Positions 11,295-20,710 of a DNA stretch of 64,000 nucleotides are shown in pieces; position 1 is the stretch's first letter; the number at the start of each line of letters is the position of its first letter. The notes below the pieces were generated by a model. That model saw only the letters and a program-made list of their open reading frames with translations, was not told where the DNA came from and did not search any database. This DNA is from Pontibaca methylaminivorans (GTDB lineage Bacteria; Pseudomonadota; Alphaproteobacteria; Rhodobacterales; Rhodobacteraceae). The stretch covers positions 496,001-560,000 of the forward strand of contig NZ_FTPS01000001.1 of assembly GCF_900156525.1 (NCBI RefSeq), read 5' to 3'. The position numbers were made by a program, and so were the translations under genes.

Positions 11295-12593
11295 TTACTG
11301 CGCGGCCATGACGGTGATGCCGCGCCCGGTCTTGTGGCGGCGGATGCGGTCCTCGATCTCGTCGCGGAAATGGCGGATCAGCCCCTGCACCGGCCAGGCC
11401 GCCGCATCGCCAAGCGCGCAGATCGTGTGCCCCTCGACCTTTTTCGAGATGTCGAACAGCATGTCGATTTCCTCGATCTCGGCCTCGCCCCGCACCAGGC
11501 GGTCCATGATCCGCATCATCCAGCCGGTGCCCTCGCGGCAGGGTGTGCACTGGCCGCAGCTTTCGTGGCGGAAGAATTTCGACAGCCGCCAGACCGCCTT
11601 GATCACGTCGGTGTCCTGATCCATGACGATCATGCAGCCGGTGCCGAAGGACGACTTGTGCTCGCGCATCCAGTCGAAATCCATGATCGCGTCCTCGAGT
11701 TCGCTTTTGGGCAGGATCGGACAGGAGGCGCCGCCGGGGATGATCGCCTTGAGATTGTCCCAGCCGCCGCGCACTCCGCCGCCGTGCTTTTCGATCATCT
11801 CGCGCACCGAGAGGCTCATTTCCTCCTCGAAGACGCAGGGCGTGTTCACATGGCCGGTGAGCGCGAAAAGCTTGGTGCCCGAGTTGTTCTGCCGCCCGAA
11901 GCCCGCGAACCATTCCGCCCCGCGGCGCAGGATGGTCGGCACCACGGCGATCGATTCGACGTTGTTCACCGTGGTCGGACAGCCATAGAGCCCGGCGCCC
12001 GCGGGGAACGGGGGCTTCATGCGCGGCATGCCTTTCTTGCCCTCGAGGCTTTCGAGCAGGCCGGTTTCCTCGCCGCAGATATAGGCGCCGGCCCCATGGG
12101 TGAGGAAAAGGTCGAAATCCCAGCCCGACCCGGCCGCGTTGTCCCCCAGCAGCCCGTCTTCATAGGCTTCGTCGATCGCCGCCTGCAGCGCCTCGCGTTC
12201 GCGGATGAATTCGCCGCGGATGTAGATGTAGGAGGCATGCGCGCCCATGGCGAAACCGGCGATCAGCGCCCCCTCGATCAGCGTATGCGGATCGTGGCGC
12301 ATGATCTCGCGGTCCTTGCAGGTCGCGGGTTCGGATTCGTCGGCGTTGATCACGAGGTAAGAGGGCCGGCCGTCGCTTTCCTTGGGCATGAAGGACCACT
12401 TGAGCCCGGTCGGGAACCCCGCCCCGCCCCGGCCGCGCAGCCCCGAATCCTTGACCTGCTGGATGATCCAGTCGCGCCCGTTCTGGATCAGCCCGGCCGT
12501 GCCGTCCCAGTGCCCGCGCGCGCGGGCGCCCTGCAGGGAACGATCGCCCATCCCGTAGAGGTTGGTGAAGATCCGGTCCTCATCTTTCAGCAT
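11295..12593 (-). CDS. nuoF: NADH-quinone oxidoreductase subunit F
   Basis: NADH- and FMN-binding subunit carrying cluster N3, entry point of electrons. 432 residues. The nucleotide-binding loop [16 protein letters not shown] lies at about residues 52-67, the FMN region [16 protein letters not shown] near 85-100, and the N3 ligands in [11 protein letters not shown] near 348-358 plus the later cysteine in [10 protein letters not shown] (about 396). The start overlaps the end of the DUF5337 gene by 14 bases; GGAAAG precedes the ATG. Confidence 0.98.
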   Translation of the reverse strand: MLKDEDRIFTNLYGMGDRSLQGARARGHWDGTAGLIQNGRDWIIQQVKDSGLRGRGGAGFPTGLKWSFMPKESDGRPSYLVINADESEPATCKDREIMRHDPHTLIEGALIAGFAMGAHASYIYIRGEFIREREALQAAIDEAYEDGLLGDNAAGSGWDFDLFLTHGAGAYICGEETGLLESLEGKKGMPRMKPPFPAGAGLYGCPTTVNNVESIAVVPTILRRGAEWFAGFGRQNNSGTKLFALTGHVNTPCVFEEEMSLSVREMIEKHGGGVRGGWDNLKAIIPGGASCPILPKSELEDAIMDFDWMREHKSSFGTGCMIVMDQDTDVIKAVWRLSKFFRHESCGQCTPCREGTGWMMRIMDRLVRGEAEIEEIDMLFDISKKVEGHTICALGDAAAWPVQGLIRHFRDEIEDRIRRHKTGRGITVMAAQ

Positions 12594-12822
12594 GTGAGCT
12601 TTCCCCGTGCTTCCGGCGCAGGCGCCAGAGTTGGTAACTGTTGATCAGGGCCCAGACGAACCCGCCGATGGCGCCGAAGTAGAACAGCATTTCATATCGG
12701 ACCGGCAGGGCCAGAAGCTGCACCAGGATCGGGGCCAGGATGGCCGCAAGCCCGCTCAGCGCGATCACCACGGCGATGACCCGCCCCCTGCGCGAAATTC
12801 CGATGTCGCTCTCGCCCGTCAT
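12580..12822 (-). CDS. DUF5337 small membrane protein in nuo operon
   Basis: 80-residue protein with two predicted transmembrane helices (about residues 15-35 and 44-62) separated by a short loop, a basic N-terminus (SRRGRVIAV) and a basic C-terminus ([15 protein letters not shown]). It matches what I know as DUF5337, found between nuoE and nuoF in Rhodobacteraceae. The ATG at 12822 is preceded by GAGG at 5 bases and is preferred; an upstream ATG at 12846 would add eight residues but lacks a good ribosome site. Its end overlaps nuoF by 14 bases. Function unknown. Confidence 0.83.
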   Translation of the reverse strand: MTGESDIGISRRGRVIAVVIALSGLAAILAPILVQLLALPVRYEMLFYFGAIGGFVWALINSYQLWRLRRKHGESSHAER

Positions 12823-12874
12823 GTCGTCCTCGTTGCGCGCCCCCATGCGCGAGCGGCGGTCGGGGGCGGATGCG

Positions 12875-13645
12875 TCAGTCTTTCGGCGCCCCGTCTCCGG
12901 CCGCGCCCTGTGATCCCTTGCCGCGGCCGAGCCAAGGCGCGCGCAGCGGTGTTTCGGTCCCGTCAATGCGCTTCACCGTGTCGCCGAGCGCGAGCGCGAG
13001 CGCGACCGAGGCATTGTGGTCTTCGCGTTTGCCCCCGGTTCCCTTGCCCGCGATTTCGGTAAGCGTGGTCGGCCCGCCCGCCGCCTCGGACGAGAACCGC
13101 CCGTTCTGCGGCCCCGGCGCAGGTACCTTCCCGGCGGCGAGTTCGTCGATGATCCCGGCCAGACGCTCGGCGGTCAGATCCTCGTAGTAATCCTTGCCGA
13201 TCATGGCCATGGGCGCATTGGCGCAGGCGCCCTGGCATTCGACCTCTTCCCAGGAGAACTTGCCGTCCGCGCTCAGCGTATGCGGGACCGGGGCGATCTT
13301 TTCGCGGCAGACCCCGATCAGATCCTCGGCACCGCAGATCATGCAGGTGGTGGTGCCGCAAATCTGGATGATGGTCACCTCGCCCACCGGCTGAAGCTGA
13401 TACTGGAAGTAGAAGCTCGCGACCTCGAGCGCGCGGATATGCGCGACACCGAGCATGTCGGCCACATGTTCGATCGCCGGCAGGGTAAGCCAGCCTTCCT
13501 GTTCCTGGGCCCGCCAGAGCAGCGGAATGATGGCGCTGGCCTGCCGCCCCTCGGGGAACTTGGAGATCTGCGCCCGGGCCCATTCGAGATTGGCCGGGGT
13601 GAAGGTGAAGCTTTCGGGCTGGTCGGGATGAACGCGGCGAAGCAT
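12875..13645 (-). CDS. nuoE: NADH-quinone oxidoreductase subunit E
   Basis: Thioredoxin-fold subunit carrying the 2Fe-2S cluster N1a: ligands C96 and C101 in [10 protein letters not shown] and C137 and C141 in CQGACANAP. 256 residues. The conserved domain ends near residue 165, so about 90 residues form a Gly/Pro/Ala-rich C-terminal extension longer than in E. coli, a feature of alphaproteobacterial NuoE. The ATG at 13645 has a strong AAGGAGG upstream; the reading frame continues further upstream only through intergenic repeat sequence and is not coding there. Confidence 0.97.
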   Translation of the reverse strand: MLRRVHPDQPESFTFTPANLEWARAQISKFPEGRQASAIIPLLWRAQEQEGWLTLPAIEHVADMLGVAHIRALEVASFYFQYQLQPVGEVTIIQICGTTTCMICGAEDLIGVCREKIAPVPHTLSADGKFSWEEVECQGACANAPMAMIGKDYYEDLTAERLAGIIDELAAGKVPAPGPQNGRFSSEAAGGPTTLTEIAGKGTGGKREDHNASVALALALGDTVKRIDGTETPLRAPWLGRGKGSQGAAGDGAPKD

Positions 13646-13713
13646 CAGGACGTTCCTCCTTGCAGGTGGGGGCGCCCGGGGAAGCGCGGGCAGCGCCGGT
13701 TGCGGGCGGCGGA

Positions 13714-13745
13714 GCCTCCGGCGGGGATATTTCCGGCCAGAAGAA
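13714..13745 (+). repeat. interspersed intergenic repeat, copy A (antisense to nuo)
   Basis: One of four near-identical short elements in this window, with the core GCCTCCGGCGGGGATATTT followed by CCGGCCAGAAGAA. This copy lies in the 115-base gap between nuoE and nuoD and is oriented opposite to the operon, so the nuo messenger carries its complement. It is the largest gene-free gap inside the operon apart from that before nuoJ. Confidence 0.85.
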
Positions 13746-13760
13746 ATGCGGGTGTGGCGC

Positions 13761-14996
13761 TCAACGGTCGACCTCCCCGAAGACGATGTCGAGCGAGCCG
13801 AGCGCGGCCGAGACATCGGCCAGCATATGGCCGTTCATCAGCCAGTCCATCGACTGGAGATGCGCGAAGCCGGGGGCGCGCAGCTTGGCGCGGTAGGGCC
13901 GGTTCGTGCCGTCGGCGACCAGGTAGACGCCGAATTCGCCCTTGGGGGCCTCGACCGCGGCATAGATTTCGCCCTCCGGGACGTGGAAGCCCTCGGTATA
14001 GAGCTTGAAATGGTGGATCAGCGCCTCCATCGAGGTCTTCATGTCGGCGCGCGCGGGCGGGGCGAGCTTGCCGCGCGCGAGCACCGGGCCCGGCTCGGCA
14101 CGCAGCTTTTCGACCGCCTGGCGGATGATTTTGGTCGATTCCAGCATCTCGTCCATCCGCACGAGGTAGCGGTCGTAGCAGTCGCCGTTGCGTCCGACCG
14201 GAATCCGGAAATCGAATTCGTCGTAGCATTCATAGGGCTGCGAGCGGCGCAGATCCCAGGGGAGCCCCGAACCGCGCACCATCACGCCGGAATAGCCCCA
14301 CTCGAGCGCATCCTGTTCGGTGACGATGGCGATATCGACGTTGCGCTGCTTGAACACGCGGTTCTCGGTCAGCAGCACGTGCAGGTCCTGGATCACCGAG
14401 GGGAACTGCTCGGCCCAGGCGTCGATGTCGTCGAGCAGGTCGGGCGGCAGGTCGCGATGCACGCCGCCGGGGCGGAAATAGGCCGCATGTAGGCGGGCAC
14501 CGCAGGCGCGCTCGTAGAAGATCATGAGCTTTTCGCGTTCCTCGAACCCCCAGAGCGGCGGGGTGAGCGCGCCCACGTCCATGGCCTGGGTGGTGACGTT
14601 GAGCAGGTGGTTGAGAACGCGGCCGATTTCCGAATAAAGCACCCGGATCAGGCTGGCGCGGCGCGGAATCTCGACCCCGATCAGGCGTTCGATGGCCAGG
14701 CACCAGGCATGTTCCTGGTTCATCGGCGCCACATAGTCGAGCCGGTCGAGATAAGGCAGGTTCTGGAGGTAGGTGCGGCTTTCCATCAGCTTCTCGGTGC
14801 CGCGATGCAGCAGGCCGATATGGGAATCGACCCGCTTCACCACCTCGCCGTCAAGCTCCAGCACCATGCGCAGCACGCCGTGGGCCGCCGGGTGCTGGGG
14901 CCCGAAGTTGATGTTGAAGTTGCGGATCTTCTGCTCGCCGGACAGCACGTCCTGACCGCCGCCCTCGAAGCTTTTCTCGCGGATGTCTCCGTCCAT
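13761..14996 (-). CDS. nuoD: NADH-quinone oxidoreductase subunit D
   Basis: 49-kDa-type peripheral subunit forming the quinone-binding pocket together with NuoB. 411 residues. [14 protein letters not shown] (about residues 31-44) holds the conserved histidines at the quinone site, followed by [10 protein letters not shown] and the C-terminal [16 protein letters not shown] and FGEVDR end typical for the family. It starts 4 bases after the stop of the thioesterase gene; the GGAGGA ribosome site overlaps that gene's end. Unlike the E. coli protein it is not fused to NuoC. Confidence 0.98.
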   Translation of the reverse strand: MDGDIREKSFEGGGQDVLSGEQKIRNFNINFGPQHPAAHGVLRMVLELDGEVVKRVDSHIGLLHRGTEKLMESRTYLQNLPYLDRLDYVAPMNQEHAWCLAIERLIGVEIPRRASLIRVLYSEIGRVLNHLLNVTTQAMDVGALTPPLWGFEEREKLMIFYERACGARLHAAYFRPGGVHRDLPPDLLDDIDAWAEQFPSVIQDLHVLLTENRVFKQRNVDIAIVTEQDALEWGYSGVMVRGSGLPWDLRRSQPYECYDEFDFRIPVGRNGDCYDRYLVRMDEMLESTKIIRQAVEKLRAEPGPVLARGKLAPPARADMKTSMEALIHHFKLYTEGFHVPEGEIYAAVEAPKGEFGVYLVADGTNRPYRAKLRAPGFAHLQSMDWLMNGHMLADVSAALGSLDIVFGEVDR

Positions 14997-15000
14997 GGGC

Positions 15001-15432
15001 CTAATCCTCCAACCCGAGCGATGCGCCCTGCCTGGCCAGCCGGGCGTCGAACTCCGCCCGCCTGATCAGCGCGCGGCGGTGGCGCCCCCGGCAGATCTCG
15101 TTCGCCCCGTCGCGGGCGTTGACGCGGAACCATATGAATCGTCCGTCGATGTCCTCGACCTCGCTCTCCACGGTCACGGTCTGACCCGGCAGCGTGGGCG
15201 CGCGGTGGTCGACATCCACGTGCACGCCGACCGATTGCTCGCCGCTCTCGTAGAACGGGCGCAGCTGCTCGACGCAGGCCCATTCGACCAGGGCCACCAT
15301 CTGCGCCGTGGCGAAGACGGGCGGCATGTCCGCAAAGGGCCGCGTTTCGGGAAACAGCGCCGGCACAAGATGGCTTTCCCGCACCGTCATCGCATGGCTT
15401 GCCGTCGCACCGATGGTCAGGCCGGGCGTCAT
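15001..15432 (-). CDS. FlK-like hotdog thioesterase between nuoC and nuoD
   Basis: 143-residue single hotdog-fold protein resembling the fluoroacetyl-CoA-thioesterase-like (FlK) family of acyl-CoA thioesterases. Candidates for the family's Thr/Glu/His triad are visible: Thr in [12 protein letters not shown], Glu in VEWACVEQL, and His in [13 protein letters not shown]. The C-terminal [11 protein letters not shown] matches the family strand pattern. It overlaps nuoC by four bases (ATGA) and precedes nuoD by 4 bases, so it is co-translated with complex I. Substrate unknown. A link to acyl-chain or acyl-carrier-protein chemistry near complex I is possible but unproven. Confidence 0.85.
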   Translation of the reverse strand: MTPGLTIGATASHAMTVRESHLVPALFPETRPFADMPPVFATAQMVALVEWACVEQLRPFYESGEQSVGVHVDVDHRAPTLPGQTVTVESEVEDIDGRFIWFRVNARDGANEICRGRHRRALIRRAEFDARLARQGASLGLED

Positions 15433-16061
15433 GCGCCGCCCTCCTTCTGATGCTTCTCGTCACCCGGCAGGATATATTCCGCCCCTTCCCAAGGGCTCAT
15501 GAAATCGAACTGACGGTATTCCTGCACAAGGCTGACCGGCTCGTAGACGACCCGTTTCACGGTCTCGTCATAGCGCACCTCGGTATAGCCGGTGGTCGGG
15601 AAATCCTTGCGCAGCGGATGGCCGCGGAAGCCGTAATCGGTCAGCAGGCGGCGCAGGTCGGGGTGGCCCGAGAACAGGATGCCGAACATGTCGAAGACCT
15701 CGCGCTCGAACCAGTCGGCGGAGGGGTGCAGCCCGGTGATCGAGGGCACCACGTCCTCCTCGCGGATCGCGGCGCGGAGCCGGATGCGCTGATTCTGGTA
15801 CATCGACAGGAAATGATAGACCACGTCGAAGCGGCGGGCGCGCTCGGGGTGGTCGATCGCGGTGATGTCGATCAGCGTCGAGAAACGGCAGGAGGAATCG
15901 CGCTTGAGGAAATCCACGAGCGCCGGGAGATGCACATGCGCCACCTCGAGCGTGAGCTCGCCGCGCGCCACCTTGTAGCCGAGCACCGCATCGGGGCGGG
16001 CCTGCTCGACATGGGCGCCGAGATGATTCAATGCGTCATTGGTCACTGCGTCATCGCTCAT
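15429..16061 (-). CDS. nuoC: NADH-quinone oxidoreductase subunit C
   Basis: 30-kDa-type peripheral subunit, 210 residues, stand-alone. The family signature [20 protein letters not shown] (about residues 113-132) and the following [14 protein letters not shown] are complete. It overlaps nuoB by four bases (ATGA) upstream and the thioesterase gene by four bases downstream. Confidence 0.98.
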   Translation of the reverse strand: MSDDAVTNDALNHLGAHVEQARPDAVLGYKVARGELTLEVAHVHLPALVDFLKRDSSCRFSTLIDITAIDHPERARRFDVVYHFLSMYQNQRIRLRAAIREEDVVPSITGLHPSADWFEREVFDMFGILFSGHPDLRRLLTDYGFRGHPLRKDFPTTGYTEVRYDETVKRVVYEPVSLVQEYRQFDFMSPWEGAEYILPGDEKHQKEGGA

Positions 16062-16591
16062 CGTCTGATCGTCCCCGTGCGCCGGATGCGGCGCTGCAGT
16101 TGCAGGATCCCGTAAAGCAGCGCCTCGGCCGTGGGCGGACAGCCGGGCACGTAGACGTCAACCGGCACGATGCGGTCGCAGCCGCGCACCACCGAATAGC
16201 TGTAGTGGTAATACCCCCCGCCGTTGGCGCAGGAGCCCATGGAGATGACATAGCGCGGCTCCGGCATCTGGTCATAGACCTTGCGCAGCGCCGGCGCCAT
16301 CTTGTTGGTCAGCGTTCCCGCGACGATCATCAGGTCGGACTGGCGCGGGCTGGCGCGCGGCGCGGTGCCGAAGCGTTCCAGATCGTAGCGCGGCATCGAA
16401 AGCTGCATCATCTCGATCGCGCAGCAGGCCAGGCCGAAGGTCATCCAGTGCAGGCTGCCGGTGCGGCCCCAGTTGACCACGTCCTCGAGCGACGTGACGA
16501 GGAAACCCTTGTCCTGAAGGGTCTTGTTCACCGCGCCCATGGTCGCTTCGCGATCGGCCCCGGCGGTATTGGCTCCGGTCATCACTCCCAT
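16058..16591 (-). CDS. nuoB: NADH-quinone oxidoreductase subunit B
   Basis: PSST-type subunit carrying terminal cluster N2, which passes electrons to quinone. 177 residues from the ATG at 16591. N2 ligands are the tandem cysteines C56-C57 ([10 protein letters not shown]), C121 (MGSCANGG) and C151 (VPGCPPT). The start at 16591 has AAGGGGG at 7 bases and overlaps nuoA slightly; an in-frame ATG at 16582 that touches the nuoA stop (TGATG) would give the 174-residue form starting MTGANTAG. Confidence 0.97.
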   Translation of the reverse strand: MGVMTGANTAGADREATMGAVNKTLQDKGFLVTSLEDVVNWGRTGSLHWMTFGLACCAIEMMQLSMPRYDLERFGTAPRASPRQSDLMIVAGTLTNKMAPALRKVYDQMPEPRYVISMGSCANGGGYYHYSYSVVRGCDRIVPVDVYVPGCPPTAEALLYGILQLQRRIRRTGTIRR

Positions 16592-16947
16592 TCGAGAGCC
16601 CCCTTCTTCCATTCATAGGCAAAGCCGACGGTCAGCACCACGAGAAAGACGATCATCGACCAGAAGCCGACGAGGCTGAGATCCTTGAAGGCCACCGCCC
16701 AGGGAAACAGAAAGGCGATCTCGAGATCGAAGATGATGAAGAGGATCGCCACGAGATAATAGCGCACGTCGAATTTCATCCGCGCATCGTCGAAGGCGTT
16801 GAAGCCGCATTCATAGGCGCTGACCTTCTCCGGGTCGGGGTTGCGCACCGCCAGCACCACCGCCGCAAGGATCAGGATCAGCCCCAGCGCGATGGCCACG
16901 GCGAAGAACATAAGAATAGGGAGGTATTCCCGCAGCATCTCTTCCAT
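16582..16947 (-). CDS. nuoA: NADH-quinone oxidoreductase subunit A
   Basis: Three-helix membrane subunit at the joint of the two complex I arms; first gene of the operon. 121 residues, with the conserved loop [20 protein letters not shown] (about residues 45-64) and the acidic [20 protein letters not shown] lies 7 bases before the ATG. A sigma70-like promoter is about 75 bases upstream. Confidence 0.98.
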   Translation of the reverse strand: MEEMLREYLPILMFFAVAIALGLILILAAVVLAVRNPDPEKVSAYECGFNAFDDARMKFDVRYYLVAILFIIFDLEIAFLFPWAVAFKDLSLVGFWSMIVFLVVLTVGFAYEWKKGALEWE

Positions 16948-17314
16948 GAATCGGCTCCTCGCTTGTCTGCGCGCAGACGTGCCGGCAACTGGCTTCCACG
17001 GGCCTCATGGCCTTTCCCGCTGTCTATCCCTGCGCGGCACGAGGGTCAACGGTGGCCGAGGGCGAAACCGCGTCGCAAATGCCGCAGTCCGCAGCCCTCT
17101 AACCCGAGGGTTTCACTGCGTTACTCGCCTGCCGTCGCGGCAACCACGACCCCGCGATGCCCCGGGGCCGGGACAGCCCGCCGCGAGTCGCGTCGTATTC
17201 CTCGCTTCATCCCCGAGAGAGAGGCATTTTCGTTGGGCGCCCGGCCAACTCGATCCGCTCACGCCCGGCCGGCGCCGGCCCGCCCTGGATCGGCGCTCCC
17301 ACGGCTGGCAGCGC
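16948..17314. other. gene-free stretch upstream of nuoA
   Basis: 367 bases between nuoA and the end of the aminotransferase gene, both on the minus strand. It holds the candidate nuo promoter, and a GC-only 14-base palindrome at 17267-17280 (GGCCGGCGCCGGCC) close to the end of the aminotransferase gene. No reading frame with convincing protein character, and no clear intrinsic terminator with a U-tract, is seen. Confidence 0.6.
17021..17049 (-). promoter_or_regulatory. putative sigma70-type promoter of the nuo operon
   Basis: On the minus strand TTGACC (17049-17044, 5 of 6 to consensus) and TAGACA (17026-17021, 3 of 6) are separated by exactly 17 bases. Transcription would begin near 17013, giving a leader of about 65 bases before nuoA. 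Position and strand fit; not experimentally supported. Confidence 0.5.
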
Positions 17315-18532
17315 CTACCCCGCCCCGCCGAAGGCGCGTGCCGCTTCCTCGCGGATGATGCGCGCGACCTGCGCGCAATCCGCGAGGCTGAAGGCCAGCG
17401 GAATGCGCATGTCGAGGGTGGCCCGGATGATCCGGTCGCTTTCGGGCAGATCGGGCACCGGGGCAAAGCGCCAGCTGTCATAGCGCGAGGTATAGCCCTC
17501 GGGCTCGGGTGCGCCGAACCAGTTGAGCACGACCCCCCGCGCGGCACAGCCCGCAACCAGCGCCGCGATCGCTTCGGGGGGCTGATCCAAGGCAAGGAAC
17601 TGGATCGAGGATCCGGTGAATCCGGCCTGCGGATGCTGCACGACCGGCACCAGCCCCGCTGCGTCGCGAAGCCCCTCTTCCAGCACGCGGTAACGGCTGC
17701 GCCAGGCTTCAACGCGCTCGGGCAGCTTTCGCAACTGCGGGCGCAGGATCGCGGCGCGCAGGTTGTCCATGCGCCCCGAGACATTCGGAACCTCGTAGCG
17801 CAGCGCGGCAAAGGCTTCGGCCGGCGGTGCCGCAAGGTGGCGGCCAAAGTGCATATAGGAACCGGACAGAAGTATCGCGCGCGCGGCGATGTCGGCGTCG
17901 TCGCTCACCAGCAATCCGCCCTCGCCCGAGTCGAGATGCTTGTAGCTCTGGGTCGAATAGCAGCCGATGACGCCGTGCCGCCCCGAGGGGCGCCCGTTCC
18001 AGGTGGCCCCCATGGTATGGGCGCAATCCTCGATCACCGCGACGCGCGCCCGCGCGCAGATCTCGGTCAGGCGATCCATGTCGCAGATATGGCCACGCAT
18101 GTGGCTCAGCAGCAGAACCCGCGCCTGCCCGGCCTTTGCCGCAAGATCGTCAAGGTCGATGGTCAGATCCGCGCTCGTCCCGACATAGACCGGCACCGCA
18201 CCGACCGAAGCGATCGCCCCCGCCACCGGCGCAAGCGTGAAGGCGTTGCATAGCACGGAATCACCCGGCCCGACCCCCAGTGCCCGCAGCGCCGTGGAAA
18301 GCGCATAGCCCCCCGAGGCCAGCGCGACGCAATAGCGCGCCCCGACAAAGGCCGCGAATTCCCGCTCGAACAGCGCCACCTCGCCCGGCTCGTCGTCGCC
18401 GGCGTCGCCGTAACGGTGCAGCCGCCCGCTGCGCATGAGCGCCACCGCCGCCGCGATACCTTCTTCGGGGATCGGCGCGGGCTCGGTAAAGCTGCGGGAA
18501 AAAGCCCCGGCGGTATCGCCCTTGCGGGTCAT
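17315..18532 (-). CDS. DegT/DnrJ/EryC1/StrS-type PLP aminotransferase
   Basis: 405-residue PLP-dependent enzyme of the DegT sugar-aminotransferase family. It shows the N-terminal helix region ALASGGYALSTALRALGVGP (about residues 69-88), the cofactor-binding aspartate in VIEDCAHTMGA, and the lysine that would form the Schiff base in STQSYKHLDSGEGG. The Gly-Glu-Gly-Gly after the lysine is typical. Its ATG overlaps the phosphatase stop by four bases (ATGA), so the two form an operon. No other sugar-nucleotide gene is next to it, so the substrate (a nucleotide keto-sugar is usual) cannot be named. Confidence 0.85.
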   Translation of the reverse strand: MTRKGDTAGAFSRSFTEPAPIPEEGIAAAVALMRSGRLHRYGDAGDDEPGEVALFEREFAAFVGARYCVALASGGYALSTALRALGVGPGDSVLCNAFTLAPVAGAIASVGAVPVYVGTSADLTIDLDDLAAKAGQARVLLLSHMRGHICDMDRLTEICARARVAVIEDCAHTMGATWNGRPSGRHGVIGCYSTQSYKHLDSGEGGLLVSDDADIAARAILLSGSYMHFGRHLAAPPAEAFAALRYEVPNVSGRMDNLRAAILRPQLRKLPERVEAWRSRYRVLEEGLRDAAGLVPVVQHPQAGFTGSSIQFLALDQPPEAIAALVAGCAARGVVLNWFGAPEPEGYTSRYDSWRFAPVPDLPESDRIIRATLDMRIPLAFSLADCAQVARIIREEAARAFGGAG

Positions 18533-19230
18533 GGCACCCGCGACATCGCCGGGGGGCGCGTTCCGCTCTCGCCGGTCAGGCGGGTGACGAGGCCCGGCAG
18601 TTCCGCGAATGATCCCAGCAGCGCCTCGGGCTTCAGCGCCGCCACGCTGTTTCCGGCCGGTCCGAAGGTCACCAGCACCGAGGGCACCCCGGCCGCGCGG
18701 GCGGTGGCGTGGTCGGTGTCGCTGTCGCCGACCAGAAGGCAAAGCGCGGGATCGCCCCCGGCGCGGCGCACGGCCTCGCGCAGGGGTTCGGGGTCGGGTT
18801 TGCGCACCGCGAGCGTATCGGCCCCGACCAGCGAATCGAACACGCCCCGGATGCCGAGCCGTCCGAGCAGGAGCTCGGCCAGCGCCTCGGGCTTGTTGGT
18901 GCAGATGCCGACCCGGTGGCCCGCGGCTTTCAGCGCGCCGATGGCGGTTTCGACGCCCGGATAAAGCACCGTGTGCACGTCGATCGCATCGCGATAGCAT
19001 TCCAGCAGCCGCGGGTAATAGCGTTCGACCAGATCCGCGTCGAAACGCCGGTGCCGGCGCAGCCCCTCGGCCAGCATCGGACGCCCGCCGCGCAGGGCGA
19101 TGCCGGCGTCGCGGGAATGATCCAGCACATCGCCAAGCCCCATCTCGCGGAAGCAGGCATTGGCCGCGGCCAGAAGGTCGCCCGAGGTATCGGCAAGCGT
19201 GCCGTCCAGATCGAAGATCACCGTGTGCAC
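18529..19230 (-). CDS. gph: HAD-family phosphoglycolate phosphatase
   Basis: 233-residue haloacid dehalogenase superfamily phosphatase, removing 2-phosphoglycolate made by oxidative DNA repair or oxygenation. Motif I FDLDGTLADT is at residues 5-14 with the nucleophile Asp6, motif II is in GICTNKP, and motif IV is VGDSDTD. The start is read as GTG at 19230 because GGAGGGG precedes it and the protein then opens directly into motif I as usual for the family; in-frame ATGs at 19254 and 19263 would place that ribosome site inside the gene. Divergent from glmU. Confidence 0.87.
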   Translation of the reverse strand: MHTVIFDLDGTLADTSGDLLAAANACFREMGLGDVLDHSRDAGIALRGGRPMLAEGLRRHRRFDADLVERYYPRLLECYRDAIDVHTVLYPGVETAIGALKAAGHRVGICTNKPEALAELLLGRLGIRGVFDSLVGADTLAVRKPDPEPLREAVRRAGGDPALCLLVGDSDTDHATARAAGVPSVLVTFGPAGNSVAALKPEALLGSFAELPGLVTRLTGESGTRPPAMSRVP

Positions 19231-19300
19231 GCCCAAATCCCCTCCTGCGCGCATTTCTGCCATTGTTTCAGGGCGCAACCTAGTGTGACCCTGCTGCGGC

Positions 19301-19328
19301 TTGCGCCGTCTTCCCCAGCGGATAGAAC
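19301..19328 (+). promoter_or_regulatory. possible glmU promoter
   Basis: TTGCGC (19301-19306) and TAGAAC (19323-19328, 4 of 6 to TATAAT) with a 16-base spacer, about 30 bases before the glmU start. The -35 half is weak (3 of 6). Confidence 0.35.
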
Positions 19329-19357
19329 GGGCCTGCCCGAAAGACAAAGGAAAACAC

Positions 19358-20710
19358 ATGTCGCTTGCCCTCATCATTCTCGCCGCCGGTCGGGGCACGC
19401 GGATGAATTCGGACCTGCCCAAGGTGCTGCACCCAATCGCCCAGGCGCCAATGCTCGCCCATGCGATGGCGGCCGGACGCGCGCTCGCGCCCGAACGGAT
19501 CGTGGTGGTGGCCGGTCACGGGGCGGAGCGCGTGCGCACAGTGGCGCAGGATATCGACCCGGCGGCCGAAGTGGTGATCCAGGACCGGCAGAACGGCACC
19601 GCCCATGCGGTCATGCAGGCGCGCGCGCCGCTTGCCGGTTTCACCGGCGATGCCATCGTCCTTTACGGCGACACCCCCTTCATCAGCGCCGAAACACTGG
19701 CGCGGATGCGCGCCGCGCGCGGCAGCGCCGACATCGTGGTGCTGGGGTTCGAGGCGGCGGATCCGGGCCGCTACGGGCGGCTCGTGATGGACGGCGATGC
19801 GCTGGAGCGGATCGTCGAATACAAGGATGCGACAGATCAGGAGCGCGACATAAGCCTTTGCAACAGTGGACTTATAGCCGCCGATGCGGGGGTTCTGTTC
19901 GATCTGGTCGAGGCGGTCGGCAACGACAACGCAGCGGGCGAATACTATCTTACCGACATCGTTGCCCTGGCGCGGCAGAGAGGGCTGCGCAGCGCGGTCG
20001 TCACCTGCCCCGAGGACGAGACGCTCGGCGTCAATTCCCGCGCCGAACTCGCCACAGCCGACCGCGTGTTCCAGACCCGCGCCCGTGCCGAGGCGCTGGA
20101 GAACGCCGTCACCCTGATGGCGCCCGAGACGGTCTATTTCGCCTTCGACACGGTGATCGGGCGCGACAGCGTGATCGAGCCGAATGTCGTCTTCGGCCCG
20201 GGCGTCACGGTTGAATCCGGCGCGACGATCCGGGCGTTCTCGCATCTCGAGGGCTGCCATGTGAGCCGGGGCGCGGTGGTCGGCCCCTATGCGCGGCTGC
20301 GGCCGGGGGTGGAACTGGCCGAGGACGTGCGCGTCGGCAATTTCGTCGAGATCAAGAACGCCACGGTCGATGCCGGGGCCAAGATCAATCACCTGACCTA
20401 TATCGGCGACGCCCATGTGGGCGCGGGCGCGAATATCGGCGCCGGCACCGTCACCTGCAATTACGACGGCGTTGCGAAACATCACACCGAGATCGGCGCG
20501 GATGCCTTCATCGGTTCAAGCACCATGCTGGTTGCGCCGGTAACGGTCGGCGCCGGCGCCCTGACCGCGAGCGGATCGGTCATCACCCGCGATGTGGAGG
20601 CGGGCGCGCTCGCCATCGGGCGCGCGCAGCAGCAGAACAAGCCGCATTGGGCAGAGCGGCTGCGCGAACTCGCGAAACTCAAGAACACCAAAGAGGCAGG
20701 AACAAAATAA
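19358..20710 (+). CDS. glmU: bifunctional GlcN-1-P acetyltransferase / UDP-GlcNAc pyrophosphorylase
   Basis: 450-residue cytoplasmic enzyme making UDP-N-acetylglucosamine for peptidoglycan and lipid A. The N-terminal uridylyltransferase domain has LAAGRGTRMNSDLPK (residues 8-22) and DRQNGTAHAV; the C-terminal left-handed beta-helix domain shows hexapeptide repeats (GATIRAFSHLEGCHV, VGPYARLRPGVEL, GNFVEIKNATV) and the acetyltransferase segment KINHLTYIGDAHVGAGANIG. AAAGGA lies 6 bases before the ATG. The stop overlaps glmS by one base (TAATG). Confidence 0.97.
   Translation: MSLALIILAAGRGTRMNSDLPKVLHPIAQAPMLAHAMAAGRALAPERIVVVAGHGAERVRTVAQDIDPAAEVVIQDRQNGTAHAVMQARAPLAGFTGDAIVLYGDTPFISAETLARMRAARGSADIVVLGFEAADPGRYGRLVMDGDALERIVEYKDATDQERDISLCNSGLIAADAGVLFDLVEAVGNDNAAGEYYLTDIVALARQRGLRSAVVTCPEDETLGVNSRAELATADRVFQTRARAEALENAVTLMAPETVYFAFDTVIGRDSVIEPNVVFGPGVTVESGATIRAFSHLEGCHVSRGAVVGPYARLRPGVELAEDVRVGNFVEIKNATVDAGAKINHLTYIGDAHVGAGANIGAGTVTCNYDGVAKHHTEIGADAFIGSSTMLVAPVTVGAGALTASGSVITRDVEAGALAIGRAQQQNKPHWAERLRELAKLKNTKEAGTK

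Noticed and set aside
17267-17280. GGCCGGCGCCGGCC palindrome near the end of the aminotransferase gene
   Set aside because: GC-only palindromes of this length are expected by chance in such GC-rich DNA; no U-tract or nearby regulatory context, so it is mentioned only in the gap description.
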